A DNA stretch of 64,000 nucleotides from Pseudomonadota bacterium (lineage in GTDB: Bacteria; Pseudomonadota; Gammaproteobacteria; Burkholderiales; Thiobacillaceae): positions 166,307 through 230,306 of the forward strand of contig JAKQCX010000015.1 in NCBI GenBank assembly GCA_029558905.1, in the 5' to 3' direction. Under the pieces are notes generated by a model that saw only the letters and a list, made by a program, of their open reading frames with translations, made no database searches and was not told the origin of the DNA. The translations under genes were made by a program, and so were the position numbers. Below, in pieces: positions 18,098 through 27,590 of this stretch. Within the stretch, counting starts at the first letter, position 1. The number at the start of each line of letters is the position of its first letter.

Positions 18098-19198
18098 TCA
18101 GGGATTGCGGGCCAGATCGCCTGCGGAAACCGGCTCGGTGCCTTGCAATACCAGAGCGTAGGACAGCTTGTCGAACACGCGATATACGAAGGCCAGACCC
18201 ACGCGGTTGTCGGGCAGCAGCGTGGCCTGGTCGGTCTCGTCACGCACGCAGTCCTGGGCATAATCCTGGCCACCGGCCAGGAAGCCGATCTTCTCGGCCC
18301 GGATGCACTTGGGATCGGCCACGGAACGGCCGGTACGATACAGGGCCAGCACATGTCCTTCTTCCAGCCCCGCATTCCTGCCCTGGTTGAGCACCAGGTT
18401 CATCCAGGTGCTGGCATGGATGGGGCCGCCTAGTACCGCCACCACCTTGGCGTCGACCGGCGTATCCGGGGCGTGCGGCGCATATTGCGGCGGGTGGCCA
18501 TCCCAGGCGGGCAACAGGCGATCCCGCTCCAGGATCTCCTGGTCCGTGCGCGTGATGAGAACCTGCTGGGGGTCTCCCGGCGTCTCGGTACGCGCCTCGC
18601 CGAGATACACCAGTTCGTAGGCCAGGATCTCCCGCTTGTCGTCCGGGTTGCGCAGGGCCTGCCCCAGGCGCATCACCCGCCATTGCTGAGCGGGGGTCTC
18701 GGACTTGCTGGCGAATACCCGGTCACCCTTGGCGAACATGACCCGTGCATCGCTGGAACCGAGGATGCGCGGCGCCTTTTCCAGCTCACTGGCCTCACCG
18801 ACCGCGCCTTTCGCCAGCAAGGGCAGGATGGCCTGCAGAGGAATGCTGGGAATGCCCTGCTCCTTGATGACGATGGGCTCCGCCTGCACACTGGGCGAGA
18901 GCCGGATGGTCTGGCTGAAACGGCCTTTCTTCAGTGACAGGCGCGGCTTGCCCTCGACGAAGTCAAGCTGCACCACGTCCCCGGGGTAGATGAGATGGGG
19001 ATTTTTGATCTCGTCGCGGTTCAGGCGCCAGACTTCGGGCCACTTCCAGGGGTCCCTGAGAAACCTGGCGGAGATGTCCCACAGGGTATCGCCCTTGACC
19101 ACTACATGCCTGTCCGGCGCGTTTTCCCGCAGGCGCACGTTGTCCGCCAGGACGGGAAAGGCCAGGCCGATGGCCAATAGCAATGGAAGGATGCGCAT
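18098..19198 (-). CDS. Exported LysM-domain peptidoglycan-binding protein
   Basis: Protein of 366 aa with a signal peptide (MRILPLLLAIGLAFPVLA-DN) and an N-terminal LysM domain at about residues 31-80: HVVVKGDTLWDISARFLRDP, then WPEVWRLNRDEIKNPHLIYPGDVV. The rest has no clear domain; it contains repeated short beta-rich segments. LysM binds GlcNAc-containing peptidoglycan, so the protein probably resides in the periplasm on the wall. An AGGAAA ribosome site precedes the ATG. It is divergent from def and the first gene of lysM-dprA-smg-topB, an order often seen in betaproteobacteria. Confidence 0.88.
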   Translation of the reverse strand: MRILPLLLAIGLAFPVLADNVRLRENAPDRHVVVKGDTLWDISARFLRDPWKWPEVWRLNRDEIKNPHLIYPGDVVQLDFVEGKPRLSLKKGRFSQTIRLSPSVQAEPIVIKEQGIPSIPLQAILPLLAKGAVGEASELEKAPRILGSSDARVMFAKGDRVFASKSETPAQQWRVMRLGQALRNPDDKREILAYELVYLGEARTETPGDPQQVLITRTDQEILERDRLLPAWDGHPPQYAPHAPDTPVDAKVVAVLGGPIHASTWMNLVLNQGRNAGLEEGHVLALYRTGRSVADPKCIRAEKIGFLAGGQDYAQDCVRDETDQATLLPDNRVGLAFVYRVFDKLSYALVLQGTEPVSAGDLARNP

Positions 19199-19311
19199 GT
19201 TTCCTGCCCTCACGGTTAGCTTTGCCCCGACTCCGGCCTGGGTCCGAGCCGTCCCCCACCGGGGGCCATGAGCATCAACGGCTGCCAGACGACGGACTTG
19301 AGGGCTACTGT

Positions 19312-19335
19312 GCAAAATTTTGCGCCCGTTATAAT
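19312..19335 (+). promoter_or_regulatory. def-fmt promoter with an upstream palindrome
   Basis: A perfect TATAAT (19330-19335) lies 64 b before the def start. No good -35 box is seen; instead the 12-bp palindrome GCAAAATTTTGC (19312-19323) sits in the -35 and spacer region. The palindrome could be an operator for an activator or repressor, and it could also affect the divergent lysM gene. Confidence 0.55.
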
Positions 19336-19399
19336 TCAGATCCGCCGAAACTTGAAGTGGTTTGTCAGATTTTGTCCGGAATCCGCCCCCCCATTCACG

Positions 19400-19903
19400 A
19401 TGGCCCTGCTGAAAATCCTGCGTTACCCCGATCCACGCCTGCATACCGTGGCCAAGCCCGTGGCCCGGGTGGATGAAGCCATCCGCCGGTTGGCCGCCGA
19501 CATGGCCGAGACCATGTATGCCGCGCCGGGCATCGGCCTGGCCGCCACCCAGGTGGACCAGCACATCCGCATGATTCTGGTGGACATCAGCGAGGCCAAG
19601 GACCACCTGCGGGTCTTCGTCAATCCGGAGATCCTTGTCAGGGAGGGAGAAACGGAGTTTGAGGAAGGCTGTCTGTCCGTGCCCGGTATCTACGACAAGG
19701 TCACCCGCGCGCAACGCATCCGGGTGCGGGCTCTGGACCTGGAGGGCAAGTCCTTCGAACTGGATGCCGACGGCCTGCTGGCCATCTGCATCCAGCACGA
19801 GCTCGATCATCTGGACGGCAAGGTGTTCGTGGAATACCTCTCCCGCCTGAAACAATCCCGCATCAGGCAAAAACTGCAGAAGCAGGCCCGGGAAGCCATG
19901 TGA
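19400..19903 (+). CDS. def: Peptide deformylase
   Basis: Metalloenzyme of 167 aa that removes the formyl group from the N-terminus of nascent proteins at the ribosome. All three motifs are present: GIGLAATQ (44-51), EEGCLSV (88-94, metal ligand Cys91) and HELDH (133-137, metal ligands His133 and His137, catalytic Glu134). The ATG at 19400 gives the family start [14 protein letters not shown]. The stop codon overlaps the fmt start as TGATG, so the enzymes that add and remove the formyl group are translationally coupled. Confidence 0.97.
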   Translation: MALLKILRYPDPRLHTVAKPVARVDEAIRRLAADMAETMYAAPGIGLAATQVDQHIRMILVDISEAKDHLRVFVNPEILVREGETEFEEGCLSVPGIYDKVTRAQRIRVRALDLEGKSFELDADGLLAICIQHELDHLDGKVFVEYLSRLKQSRIRQKLQKQAREAM

Positions 19904-20826
19904 TGCGGGCGATCTTCGCCGGCACGCCCGAGTTCGCAGCCACCGCCCTGAAGGCCCTTCTCGCGGCCGGACACGACATCCCCCTGGTCCTGACCCGGCC
20001 GGATCGACCCGCCGGCCGGGGCATGAAACCACGCATGAGCCCGGTGAAGAAGGTGGCCCTGGACCGAGGATTGGCCCTGGCCCAGCCGGACAACCTGAAG
20101 ACCGACGAGTCCTGCTATCCCATCGCCCGGGCCGGGGCCGATGTCATGGTGGTGGCGGCCTATGGCCTCATCCTGCCGCGGGCCGTGCTGGATCTGCCCC
20201 GCCTGGGCTGCGTCAACATCCACGCCTCCCTGTTGCCGCGCTGGCGGGGTGCCGCTCCCATCCAGCGTGCCATCGAGGCCGGCGACACGGAGACGGGCAT
20301 CACCCTCATGCAGATGGACGCGGGGCTGGATACCGGCGCCATACTGAGCCGCGCGCCCCTGCCCATCCTGGCCACAGACACCATGGCCAGCCTGCATGAC
20401 AGGCTGGCGGAGCTGGGGGCCCGGGAGATCGTTGCCCTGTTGCCACGGCTGGCGGCAGGCAGGGTCATCGCCCAGCCCCAGGACCCGAAACTGGCCAGTT
20501 ATGCCAACAAGATCGGCAGGGAGGAGGCCCGTCTGGACTGGTCACTGCCCGCAGCAGCGCTGGCGCGCCGCATCCGTGCCTTCAACCCCTTTCCAGGTGC
20601 CACGGCCCGGCTGCACGGTGAACCCCTGAAGATCTGGCAGGCCAGATCGGTAACCGGCCAGGGGAAACCCGGCGATGTATTGGTCGTGGACCGGGACTGC
20701 TTCACCGTGGCCTGTGGCGAAGGCGCCCTGGCCATCCAGGAGGTGCAGAGGGCCGGTGGCCGGCGCCAGCCCGTGGCCACCTTCCTGGCAGGACATGTGC
20801 TCAGGGTGGGAGATCGCCTGCTGTGA
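19903..20826 (+). CDS. fmt: Methionyl-tRNA formyltransferase
   Basis: Enzyme of 307 aa that formylates initiator Met-tRNA with 10-formyltetrahydrofolate. The catalytic N-terminal Rossmann domain has FAGTPEFA at the start, the Asn/His pair in [18 protein letters not shown] and the aspartate in MDAGLDTG; the C-terminal OB-like domain follows from about residue 205 ([11 protein letters not shown]). A GTG three bases earlier (19900) is also in frame, but the ATG that overlaps the def stop is preferred. Confidence 0.97.
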   Translation: MRAIFAGTPEFAATALKALLAAGHDIPLVLTRPDRPAGRGMKPRMSPVKKVALDRGLALAQPDNLKTDESCYPIARAGADVMVVAAYGLILPRAVLDLPRLGCVNIHASLLPRWRGAAPIQRAIEAGDTETGITLMQMDAGLDTGAILSRAPLPILATDTMASLHDRLAELGAREIVALLPRLAAGRVIAQPQDPKLASYANKIGREEARLDWSLPAAALARRIRAFNPFPGATARLHGEPLKIWQARSVTGQGKPGDVLVVDRDCFTVACGEGALAIQEVQRAGGRRQPVATFLAGHVLRVGDRLL

Positions 20827-20828
20827 CA

Positions 20829-20856
20829 TTGAATTTCCGGGGAAATGGCCCAATCT
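20829..20856 (+). promoter_or_regulatory. Possible heat-shock-type promoter of htpX
   Basis: TTGAAT (20829-20834) and CCCAATCT (20849-20856) are 14 b apart and resemble sigma-32 boxes (TTGAAA and CCCATNT). The spacer contains the inverted repeat ATTTCC-GG-GGAAAT (20833-20846). The neighbouring gene htpX is a heat-shock protease in E. coli. The same CATTGAATTTCCGG occurs again at 25435 before ygfZ. Confidence 0.35.
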
Positions 20857-20899
20857 TTGCGGTGCTTTCCGTTTTCCTGTCAAAAAACCGCATGGCCAT

Positions 20900-21745
20900 A
20901 TGATCAACAACTGGTTCAAGACCACCCTGCTCATGGCTGCCATCGTCGCCCTCTTCGGCGTGGTGGGCATGGCCCTGGGGGGACGCAGCGGCATGCTCAT
21001 CGCCCTGCTGGTGGGCGGCGCCATGAACCTGTTCGCCTACTGGAATTCCGACAGGATGGTGCTGCGCATGTACCAGGCCCGGGAGGTGGATGCGGCCAGC
21101 GGCGGCACCTTCTACGCCCTGGTGGCGGAATTGGCCGGGCGCGCCGGCCTGCCCATGCCCCGGGTATATGTCATCGACGAGGCCCAGCCCAATGCCTTCG
21201 CCACGGGACGCGACCCGGAGCACGCCGCCGTGGCCGCCACCACAGGCATCATGCGTCTGCTCTCCGAGCGCGAGCTGCGCGGTGTCATGGCGCACGAGCT
21301 GGCGCATGTGAAGCATCGAGACACCCTCATCTCCACCCTCACCGCCACGGTGGCGGGTGCCATCTCCGCCCTGGCCCAGTTCGGCATGTTCTTCGGTGGT
21401 GACCGGGAGCGGCCCAATGCCGCCGTGCAGCTCGTCATCATGATCCTGGCGCCCCTGGCAGCCATGCTCATCCAGATGGCCATCTCCCGGGCCCGGGAAT
21501 TCGGGGCGGATGAAGGGGGCGCGGCAATCAGTGGTGACCCGGAGGCCCTGGCCAGCGCCCTGTCCAAGATCGAGGCCCATGCCCGGGGCACCCCCCTGGC
21601 GACCGCGGACCTGCACCCGGAAACGGCGCAGATGATGATCGTCAACCCTCTCTCCGGTGGCGACCTGCAGGGCCTGTTCCGCACTCACCCCCCCACGCAG
21701 CAACGGGTTTCCCGTCTGCTGGCCCTGGCCCGGCAGCACGGTTGA
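20900..21745 (+). CDS. htpX: Membrane zinc protease HtpX
   Basis: M48-family inner-membrane protease of 281 aa. Two N-terminal membrane helices (about 8-27 and 31-48) precede the catalytic domain with HELAH (132-136; His132 and His136 bind zinc, Glu133 is catalytic). Two more hydrophobic segments and the third-ligand region [10 protein letters not shown] follow. HtpX degrades damaged membrane proteins together with FtsH. Of the nearby start codons only the ATG at 20900 gives the family N-terminus ([17 protein letters not shown]). It is separated from fmt by 73 b that hold a possible heat-shock promoter. Confidence 0.95.
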   Translation: MINNWFKTTLLMAAIVALFGVVGMALGGRSGMLIALLVGGAMNLFAYWNSDRMVLRMYQAREVDAASGGTFYALVAELAGRAGLPMPRVYVIDEAQPNAFATGRDPEHAAVAATTGIMRLLSERELRGVMAHELAHVKHRDTLISTLTATVAGAISALAQFGMFFGGDRERPNAAVQLVIMILAPLAAMLIQMAISRAREFGADEGGAAISGDPEALASALSKIEAHARGTPLATADLHPETAQMMIVNPLSGGDLQGLFRTHPPTQQRVSRLLALARQHG

Positions 21746-21802
21746 GGGCCATATCGCCGCACGTGACTTCCGTCTCAGCTCTCGCCTCCAGCACCCAGAC
21801 CC

Positions 21803-23128
21803 ATGTCTCGTAAAGTCTTTATCCGCACCTTCGGCTGCCAGATGAACGAGTACGACTCCGAGCGCATGGCGGACGTACTGCGGACAGATGCGGGTTACGA
21901 GCGGACGGACAAGCCGGAGGAGGCGGACCTGATCCTGTTCAACACCTGTTCCGTGCGGGAAAAGGCCCAGGAAAAGGTGTTTTCCGACCTGGGCATGGTG
22001 CGCCACCTAAAGCAGCAGAACCCGGAGCTGCTCATCGGCGTGGGAGGCTGTGTGGCCAGCCAGGAAGGCACGGCCATCGTCAGGCGCGCACCCTTCGTGG
22101 ACCTGGTGTTCGGCCCCCAGACCCTGCACCGTCTGCCGGCCCTGATGCGCCGGCGGCGTGCCAGCGGCAAGCCCCAGGTGGACGTCGATTTCCCCGAGAT
22201 CGAGAAGTTCGACCACCTGCCCCCGGCCCGGGTGGAAGGCCCCACCGCCTTCGTCTCGGTGATGGAGGGCTGTTCCAAGTACTGCAGCTTCTGCGTGGTG
22301 CCCTATACCCGGGGCGAGGAGGTGTCCCGTCCCCTGGCGGACGTGCTCGCGGAGGTGGCCCATCTGGCCGGTGAGGGAGCGAGGGAAGTGACCCTGCTGG
22401 GCCAGAACGTGAACGCCTACCGGGGCGCCATGGAGGGGGGCGAAACGGCGGATTTCGCCCTCTTGCTGGAACTGGTGCACGAGATTCCCGGCATCCAGCG
22501 CATCCGCTTCACCACTTCCCATCCGCGCGAATTCACCCAGCGTCTCATCGACTGCTATGCCCGCCTGCCCAAGCTGGCGGGGCATCTGCACCTGCCGGTG
22601 CAATCCGGCTCCGACCGCATCCTGGCGGCCATGAAGCGGGGCTACACCGTACTGGAGTACAAGGGCATCGTCCGTCGCCTGAAAGCGGTCCGGCCGGAAA
22701 TCGCTATCGCCTCGGACTTCATCGTCGGCTTCCCCGGAGAGACCGAGGTGGATTTCGACGCCACCATGAAACTCATTGCCGAAGTGGGTTTCGACGCCTC
22801 CTTCAGCTTCGTCTACAGCCCCCGGCCCGGCACCCCCGCCGCCGATCTGGCGGATGACACCCCGCAGGACGAGAAGATGCAGCGCCTCTATCGCCTGCAG
22901 GATCAGATCAACAGCCAGGCCGCTGCCTACAGCGCGGCCATGGTGGGCTCGGTACAGCGGGTGCTGGTGGAAGGCCCCTCGAAGAAGGACCCCGGCGAAC
23001 TCATGGGCCGCACCGAGAACAACCGTATCGTCAACTTTCCGGCCCCGGCATGCCTGATGGGTGGGTTCGTGGACGTTCGCATCACCCAGGCCAATCCCCA
23101 CTCCCTGCGGGGGGAGGTCGTCAGCTGA
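21803..23128 (+). CDS. miaB: tRNA-2-methylthio-N6-dimethylallyladenosine synthase MiaB
   Basis: Radical-SAM methylthiotransferase of 441 aa acting on i6A37 of tRNAs that read codons starting with U. The N-terminal UPF0004 domain holds cluster cysteines in TFGCQMN, NTCSVRE and GVGGCVA. The radical-SAM motif is CSKYCSFC (about residue 157). The C-terminal TRAM domain begins near residue 380. The stop overlaps the ybeZ start (TGATG), giving the well-known miaB-ybeZ-ybeY-corC order. Confidence 0.97.
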   Translation: MSRKVFIRTFGCQMNEYDSERMADVLRTDAGYERTDKPEEADLILFNTCSVREKAQEKVFSDLGMVRHLKQQNPELLIGVGGCVASQEGTAIVRRAPFVDLVFGPQTLHRLPALMRRRRASGKPQVDVDFPEIEKFDHLPPARVEGPTAFVSVMEGCSKYCSFCVVPYTRGEEVSRPLADVLAEVAHLAGEGAREVTLLGQNVNAYRGAMEGGETADFALLLELVHEIPGIQRIRFTTSHPREFTQRLIDCYARLPKLAGHLHLPVQSGSDRILAAMKRGYTVLEYKGIVRRLKAVRPEIAIASDFIVGFPGETEVDFDATMKLIAEVGFDASFSFVYSPRPGTPAADLADDTPQDEKMQRLYRLQDQINSQAAAYSAAMVGSVQRVLVEGPSKKDPGELMGRTENNRIVNFPAPACLMGGFVDVRITQANPHSLRGEVVS

Positions 23129-24087
23129 TGAGCGCCGTGCGGATCGCCTTTCCCGAAGTCGACAATACACGCCTGGCCAACCTCTGTGGCGTGCTGGATG
23201 AAAACCTGCGCCAGATCGAGACCACCCTGAATGTGAGCATCCGGCGTCGCGGCGAGGTGTTCCAGGTCTCCGGCGCGCAGGCCGAGGCCGCGGGCCTGCT
23301 GCTCGAGGACTTCTACCGACGGGCGCGCCGCCCCCTGGACATCGATGACATCCAGCTCGCCTTGGTGGAGATCGCCCACAAGTCCATGCCCGATGCGCCG
23401 GAGAACGACGTCCCCGTGCTCATGACGCGGCGCGCGGGTCTGCACGGCCGTACCGCGCGGCAGAATGTCTACATCCGCCAGATGCAGCAGCACGACATCA
23501 CCTTCGGCATCGGCCCCGCAGGTACCGGCAAGACCTTCCTGGCCGTGGCCGGGGCCGTGGATGCCCTGGAACGCGACCTGGTGAAACGCGTCGTACTGGT
23601 GCGCCCGGCGGTGGAGGCGGGGGAGCGCCTGGGCTTCCTGCCCGGTGACCTGGTGCAGAAGGTGGATCCCTACCTGCGCCCCCTGTACGACGCCCTGTGG
23701 GACCTGATGGGCTTCGACCGCGTCCAGCGTGCCTTCGAGAAACAGCAGATCGAGGTGGCGCCCCTGGCCTTCATGCGGGGACGGACCCTGAACAACGCCT
23801 TCATCATCCTGGATGAGGCCCAGAACACCACGCCGGAGCAGATGAAGATGTTCCTCACCCGTATCGGTTTCGGTTCCAGGGCTGTGATCACCGGCGACAT
23901 CACCCAGATCGACCTGCAACGTCACCAGCGGAGCGGCCTGGTCGAGGCCCGGGAGGTACTGAAGGGCGTGCGCGGCATCGCCTTCTCCGAATTCCAGAAC
24001 GACGATGTGGTGCGCCATCCCTTGGTGGCCCGCATCATCGATGCATACGATGCCTACCAGGCCCGCCCCACGGAAACCGCTGCTTGA
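23128..24087 (+). CDS. ybeZ: PhoH-like ATPase YbeZ
   Basis: Cytoplasmic ATPase of 319 aa. An N-terminal KH-like region (residues 20-75) is followed by the PhoH domain with Walker A GPAGTGKT and Walker B IILDEAQNTT. It partners with the endoribonuclease YbeY in rRNA processing and ribosome quality control; the biochemical activity is probably RNA-linked ATP hydrolysis. It starts inside the miaB stop, and its 3' end overlaps ybeY by 38 b. Confidence 0.94.
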   Translation: MSAVRIAFPEVDNTRLANLCGVLDENLRQIETTLNVSIRRRGEVFQVSGAQAEAAGLLLEDFYRRARRPLDIDDIQLALVEIAHKSMPDAPENDVPVLMTRRAGLHGRTARQNVYIRQMQQHDITFGIGPAGTGKTFLAVAGAVDALERDLVKRVVLVRPAVEAGERLGFLPGDLVQKVDPYLRPLYDALWDLMGFDRVQRAFEKQQIEVAPLAFMRGRTLNNAFIILDEAQNTTPEQMKMFLTRIGFGSRAVITGDITQIDLQRHQRSGLVEAREVLKGVRGIAFSEFQNDDVVRHPLVARIIDAYDAYQARPTETAA

Positions 24088-24517
24088 ACTGAGCATCCAG
24101 TTCGCGCTGAAGGCCGATGGGCTGCCTACCCGGGCCGACTTCCGGCGTTGGGCCCGGGCTGCCCTGACGCGTGACGTGCTCGCCACCCTGCGCGTGGTGG
24201 ATGCCGGGGAAGGTCGGGAACTGAACCGGAATTATCGGGGCAAGGACTACCCCACCAATGTGCTTACCTTCGACTATGGTCCGGACCCGGAAACCGCCAT
24301 CCTGACGGGAGACATCGTTCTGTGTGCACCGGTGGTGCGTAGCGAGGCCGCACAGCAGGGCAAATCCCTGGCCGCCCACTTTGCCCACCTGACCGTGCAC
24401 GGCATGCTGCACCTGCAGGGCCATGATCATGAAACCGGCGACGCGGACGCGATTGCCATGGAGGCGGTGGAAAGCTTTATCATGCAGACGTTGGGGTTTA
24501 CCGACCCGCATCAATAA
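24050..24517 (+). CDS. ybeY: Endoribonuclease YbeY (16S rRNA 3'-end maturation)
   Basis: Zinc endoribonuclease of 155 aa. The metal site is complete: HLTVHGMLHLQGHDH, the H-x3-H-x5-H pattern. The NYRGKDYPTNVLTFDY segment is the second family signature. It matures the 16S rRNA 3' end and destroys defective 70S ribosomes. The ATG at 24050 lies inside the ybeZ coding region; no Met occurs closer to the conserved part, so this 38-b overlap is the best start. Confidence 0.94.
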   Translation: MPTRPAPRKPLLELSIQFALKADGLPTRADFRRWARAALTRDVLATLRVVDAGEGRELNRNYRGKDYPTNVLTFDYGPDPETAILTGDIVLCAPVVRSEAAQQGKSLAAHFAHLTVHGMLHLQGHDHETGDADAIAMEAVESFIMQTLGFTDPHQ

Positions 24518-24520
24518 CTC

Positions 24521-25360
24521 ATGAACGACGGCAGCAGTTCCCGACCTGGATTCCTCGAACGTCTCACCGCCTGGCTCTCGCGCGAACCGGACAACAAGGA
24601 AGAGCTCCTGGAGCTCCTGCATGCCGCCTACGAAAACAACCTGCTGGATGCGGATGCCCTGTCCATGATCGAAGGCGTCATGCAGGTATCCGACATGCAG
24701 GTGCGGGATGTCATGATCCCCCGCTCACAGATGAGCGTGGTGAACATCAACGAGCCCCCCGACAAGCTGCTGCCCTTCATTATCGACACCGCCCACTCGC
24801 GGTTTCCCGCCATCGATGGCGACCGGGACGACGTGGCGGGCATCCTCCTGGCCAAGGACCTGCTGCGCCTGTGTACGGGCGAGGATGTGGACCTGTGGGA
24901 CATGCTGCGGCCGGCGGTGTTCATACCCGAATCCAAGCGCCTGAACGTGCTGCTGCGTGAATTCCGCGCCTCCCGCAACCACATGGCCATCGTCGTGGAC
25001 GAATTCGGAGGCGTGGCCGGCCTGGTGACTATCGAGGACGTGCTGGAGCAGATCGTCGGGGACATCGACGACGAGTACGACTACGACGAGGCCGAGGACA
25101 ACATCGTCGCGGATGGCAAGGGCGCCTGGCGTGTCAAGGCGCAGACCGAGATCGACGACTTCAACCAAGCCCTGGGCGCGCGTTTTGCCGACGACGAATT
25201 CGATACCGTCGGCGGCATGGTCATCCACGCCTTCGGACGCGTGCCCAAGCAGGGTGAAAGCGTGGAGATCACCGGTCTGCGCTTCCACGTGCTGCGCGCC
25301 GACAGCCGGCGCCTGCACAGCCTGAAGGTGGAGCGCCTGGGCGAAACCACTCCGGCCTGA
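24521..25360 (+). CDS. corC: CorC/HlyC-family CBS-domain protein
   Basis: Cytoplasmic protein of 279 aa with two CBS domains (about 70-190, starting VRDVMIPRSQM) and a C-terminal CorC/HlyC domain (about 205-275, DDEFDTVGGMVI). There are no membrane segments. The family is tied to magnesium and cobalt efflux and binds adenine nucleotides. It lies 3 b after ybeY. In many betaproteobacteria lnt follows corC; here the next gene is ygfZ. Confidence 0.92.
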   Translation: MNDGSSSRPGFLERLTAWLSREPDNKEELLELLHAAYENNLLDADALSMIEGVMQVSDMQVRDVMIPRSQMSVVNINEPPDKLLPFIIDTAHSRFPAIDGDRDDVAGILLAKDLLRLCTGEDVDLWDMLRPAVFIPESKRLNVLLREFRASRNHMAIVVDEFGGVAGLVTIEDVLEQIVGDIDDEYDYDEAEDNIVADGKGAWRVKAQTEIDDFNQALGARFADDEFDTVGGMVIHAFGRVPKQGESVEITGLRFHVLRADSRRLHSLKVERLGETTPA

Positions 25361-25501
25361 GCCCATGTGGCGACGAAGGATGTAAGTGAACACCCACCTT
25401 GCACGACCGGGTTCCGGTGGATAACGTGGGTGGTCATTGAATTTCCGGCGGTCTGCCACATTTGTCCCTTCGTTGCCCCTTACCCATGTCAAGGACCTTT
25501 C

Positions 25502-26527
25502 ATGACTGCCTGGATCGACTTTCTTGCCTCCCGGGGCGCGCGCCTGGGTGACGGCCACGTCCGTGATTTTGGTGATGCCGCCGGTGAGCTGGCCGCCGCC
25601 ACGCACCAGACGGTGCTGGCCGACCTGTCCCACTATGGGCTCATCGCCTTTTCCGGCGGGGAGGCGCAGACCTTCCTGCATGGCCAGATTACCAATGACC
25701 TGCGGGGTCTGAAGGAGTCCGCCGCCGTGTTCGCCGGCTATCTCTCCGCCAAGGGTCGCATGCTGGCCAATTTCCTGGTCATGCGGCGTCAGGACGACAT
25801 CCTGGTGATGCTGCCCGCCAGCGTACGGGAGGGCGTGCAGAAACGCCTTTCCATGTTCATCCTGCGTGCCCAGGTCAAGGTGCGGGATGCCTCGGGCGAG
25901 TGGATGCGCCTGGGCCTGGCGGGGCCGCACGCCGCACGCCTGGCGAGTGAGGCCTTGGGAGTGGCGTTGCCCGATGCCGCTCTGGGCATGGCACAGGCAC
26001 GGCAGGCCTTCCTGCTGCGCCTCGGAGAGGATCGCTTCGACCTCTTCGTCACCCCCGAGGACGCACCCGCGCTGTGGCAGCAGCTGGCCGTCGCTGCCCG
26101 CCCTGTCGGTACCCCGGTTTGGGACTGGCTGCTCATCCGCGCCGGCATTCCCGCCGTGCTGGCCGCCACCCAGGATCATTTCGTGCCGCAGATGGCCAAC
26201 ATGGAGATCCTCGGAGGGGTCAGCTTCAACAAGGGCTGCTACCCGGGCCAGGAGATCGTGGCCCGCAGCCAGTACCTGGGCAAGGTGAAGCGCCGCCTGT
26301 TCCTGGCCCACACCGATGCCCCGGCGCAAGCAGGGGATGAACTCTATGCCCCGCAGCCGGCGGACCAGGCCTGTGGCCTGGTGGCCAACGCCGCTCCGGC
26401 CCCGGGCGGCGGCTGGGATGCCCTGGTAGTGGCCCTGGCCCCCAGTGTGGAGGCCGGCGAGGTGCGTCTGCGAGGTCGTGACGGTGCGCCGCTGCGATTC
26501 CTCTCCCTGCCATATACGGTGAACTGA
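25502..26527 (+). CDS. ygfZ: Folate-binding Fe-S cluster maintenance protein YgfZ
   Basis: Protein of 341 aa related to the aminomethyltransferase GcvT. The YgfZ signature with its key cysteine is seen in NKGCYPGQEIVARSQYLG (about residues 240-257), and an N-terminal LADLSHYGLIAFSGG segment matches the tetrahydrofolate-binding fold. It helps make or repair certain Fe-S enzymes such as MiaB, which is encoded 2 kb upstream, in a folate-dependent way. The ATG at 25502 is 141 b after corC, a gap that contains a second copy of the CATTGAATTTCCGG element. Confidence 0.93.
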   Translation: MTAWIDFLASRGARLGDGHVRDFGDAAGELAAATHQTVLADLSHYGLIAFSGGEAQTFLHGQITNDLRGLKESAAVFAGYLSAKGRMLANFLVMRRQDDILVMLPASVREGVQKRLSMFILRAQVKVRDASGEWMRLGLAGPHAARLASEALGVALPDAALGMAQARQAFLLRLGEDRFDLFVTPEDAPALWQQLAVAARPVGTPVWDWLLIRAGIPAVLAATQDHFVPQMANMEILGGVSFNKGCYPGQEIVARSQYLGKVKRRLFLAHTDAPAQAGDELYAPQPADQACGLVANAAPAPGGGWDALVVALAPSVEAGEVRLRGRDGAPLRFLSLPYTVN

Positions 26528-26537
26528 GCCACCGGGC

Positions 26538-26840
26538 ATGCATTGCTATGTCTGGTACCGGGTGGAACGGGACGACCAGGATACGGAGACCGTGGTGCGC
26601 GCCATGATGGCCCGGCTGGCCTGCAGCAGTGGCGTAGCCGGACAGCTGCTGAAGAAGCAGGGCGAGCCCAGGCTATGGATGGAGGTCTATGTCGATGTCG
26701 CCGATCCACCGGGCTTCCAGCGACTGATGGAGCAGAAGGTGGGTGAATTCGATCTGGACATGTTCCTCGATGGTCCCCGGCGCGTGGAGGTCTTCCATGC
26801 TGATGGACCCTCTGCCCCCATCTGCGCCCGTCCAACCTGA
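26538..26840 (+). CDS. DUF4936-type small protein
   Basis: Protein of 100 aa starting MHCYVWYRVERDDQDT, with LWMEVYVDVADPPGFQRLMEQ in the middle. It fits the DUF4936 pattern known mainly from betaproteobacteria, a small alpha/beta fold without known activity. No signal peptide, membrane segment or cysteine pair. It lies 10 b after ygfZ and 17 b before slmA, so the three genes are probably one transcript. Confidence 0.75.
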   Translation: MHCYVWYRVERDDQDTETVVRAMMARLACSSGVAGQLLKKQGEPRLWMEVYVDVADPPGFQRLMEQKVGEFDLDMFLDGPRRVEVFHADGPSAPICARPT

Positions 26841-26857
26841 ACCCCACCGAGCGGACC

Positions 26858-27442
26858 ATGGCGCGACATTCCGGCGAGCGCAAGCACCAGATCCTGCAGA
26901 CCCTGGCCCGTATGTTGGAAGCGCCGCAGGCGGAAAAGATCACGACCGCCAGCCTGGCCGCCCGTCTGGAGGTCTCCGAGGCGGCCCTCTACCGTCACTT
27001 CGCCAGCAAGGCGCAGATGTACGAGGGCCTCATCGAATTCATCGAGCAGACCCTGTTCGGCTTCATCAAGCGCATCAACGTGGAAGAGCCCCAGGGGCTT
27101 CTCCAGGTCCGCGCCATGGCGCAGTTGCTGCTGGCCTTCGCGGAGAAGAACCGGGGTATGACGCGGGTGCTCATCGGCGAGGCCCTGGTGAACGAGCATG
27201 CCCGACTCCAGGCCCGGGTGAACCAGATGCTGGATCGGGTGGAGGCCAGCCTCAAGCAGTCCCTGCGCATCGCCGCCACTCAGGGGGCCTGCCAGGCCGA
27301 TGCCGCCATCGCTGCCAACCTGGTGCTGGTGTGGATCCAGGGCCGCTGGCAGCAATTCGTGAAGAGCGGTTTTTCCCGCGCGCCCCTGGCCCAGTGGGAA
27401 GGGCAGTGGACCTTGCTGGCTGCCGGCCTGTCAGCGCGCTAG
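26858..27442 (+). CDS. slmA: Nucleoid occlusion factor SlmA (TetR family)
   Basis: TetR-type DNA-binding protein of 194 aa. The N-terminal helix-turn-helix (about 26-58) reads TTASLAARLEVSEAALYRHF, and the ligand-like domain has the SlmA pattern RGMTRVLIGEALVNEHARL. SlmA bound to chromosomal sites blocks FtsZ ring assembly over the nucleoid; ftsZ is also in this window (41.7 kb). The ATG at 26858 gives the family start. About 150 b without a gene follow before ccoN. Confidence 0.92.
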   Translation: MARHSGERKHQILQTLARMLEAPQAEKITTASLAARLEVSEAALYRHFASKAQMYEGLIEFIEQTLFGFIKRINVEEPQGLLQVRAMAQLLLAFAEKNRGMTRVLIGEALVNEHARLQARVNQMLDRVEASLKQSLRIAATQGACQADAAIAANLVLVWIQGRWQQFVKSGFSRAPLAQWEGQWTLLAAGLSAR

Positions 27443-27590
27443 CACGGGCTCGGTAAAAAAGTCCTCGTCGCAGAAAAGCTTTCCTAGACTGAAAAAACTT
27501 TCGGTCTTCCGTATGTCCGGCATCAGCGGCGGCTTTACGCGGCGCGGCACGGTTTGCGCGTGACCCGGGCAGGGTGGAAAGGATACAGCC

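Noticed and set aside
18098..20032. A 644-residue open frame containing the LysM protein
   Set aside because: The part above 19198 lies on the antisense strand of def and has no homologous features; the signal peptide and a ribosome site mark the start at 19198.
25361..25501. Remnant of lnt after corC
   Set aside because: lnt often follows corC in betaproteobacteria, but the 141 b here show no apolipoprotein acyltransferase-like frame. The gene may simply be elsewhere.
27530..27560. A sigma-54-like CGGCACGGTTTGCG before ccoN
   Set aside because: The GG and GC are only 8 b apart; the RpoN promoter needs 10.
27443..27590. An FNR box in front of the cbb3 operon
   Set aside because: I looked for TTGAT-N4-ATCAA, which is common before cbb3 operons, and saw no acceptable match. 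The control of this operon stays open.
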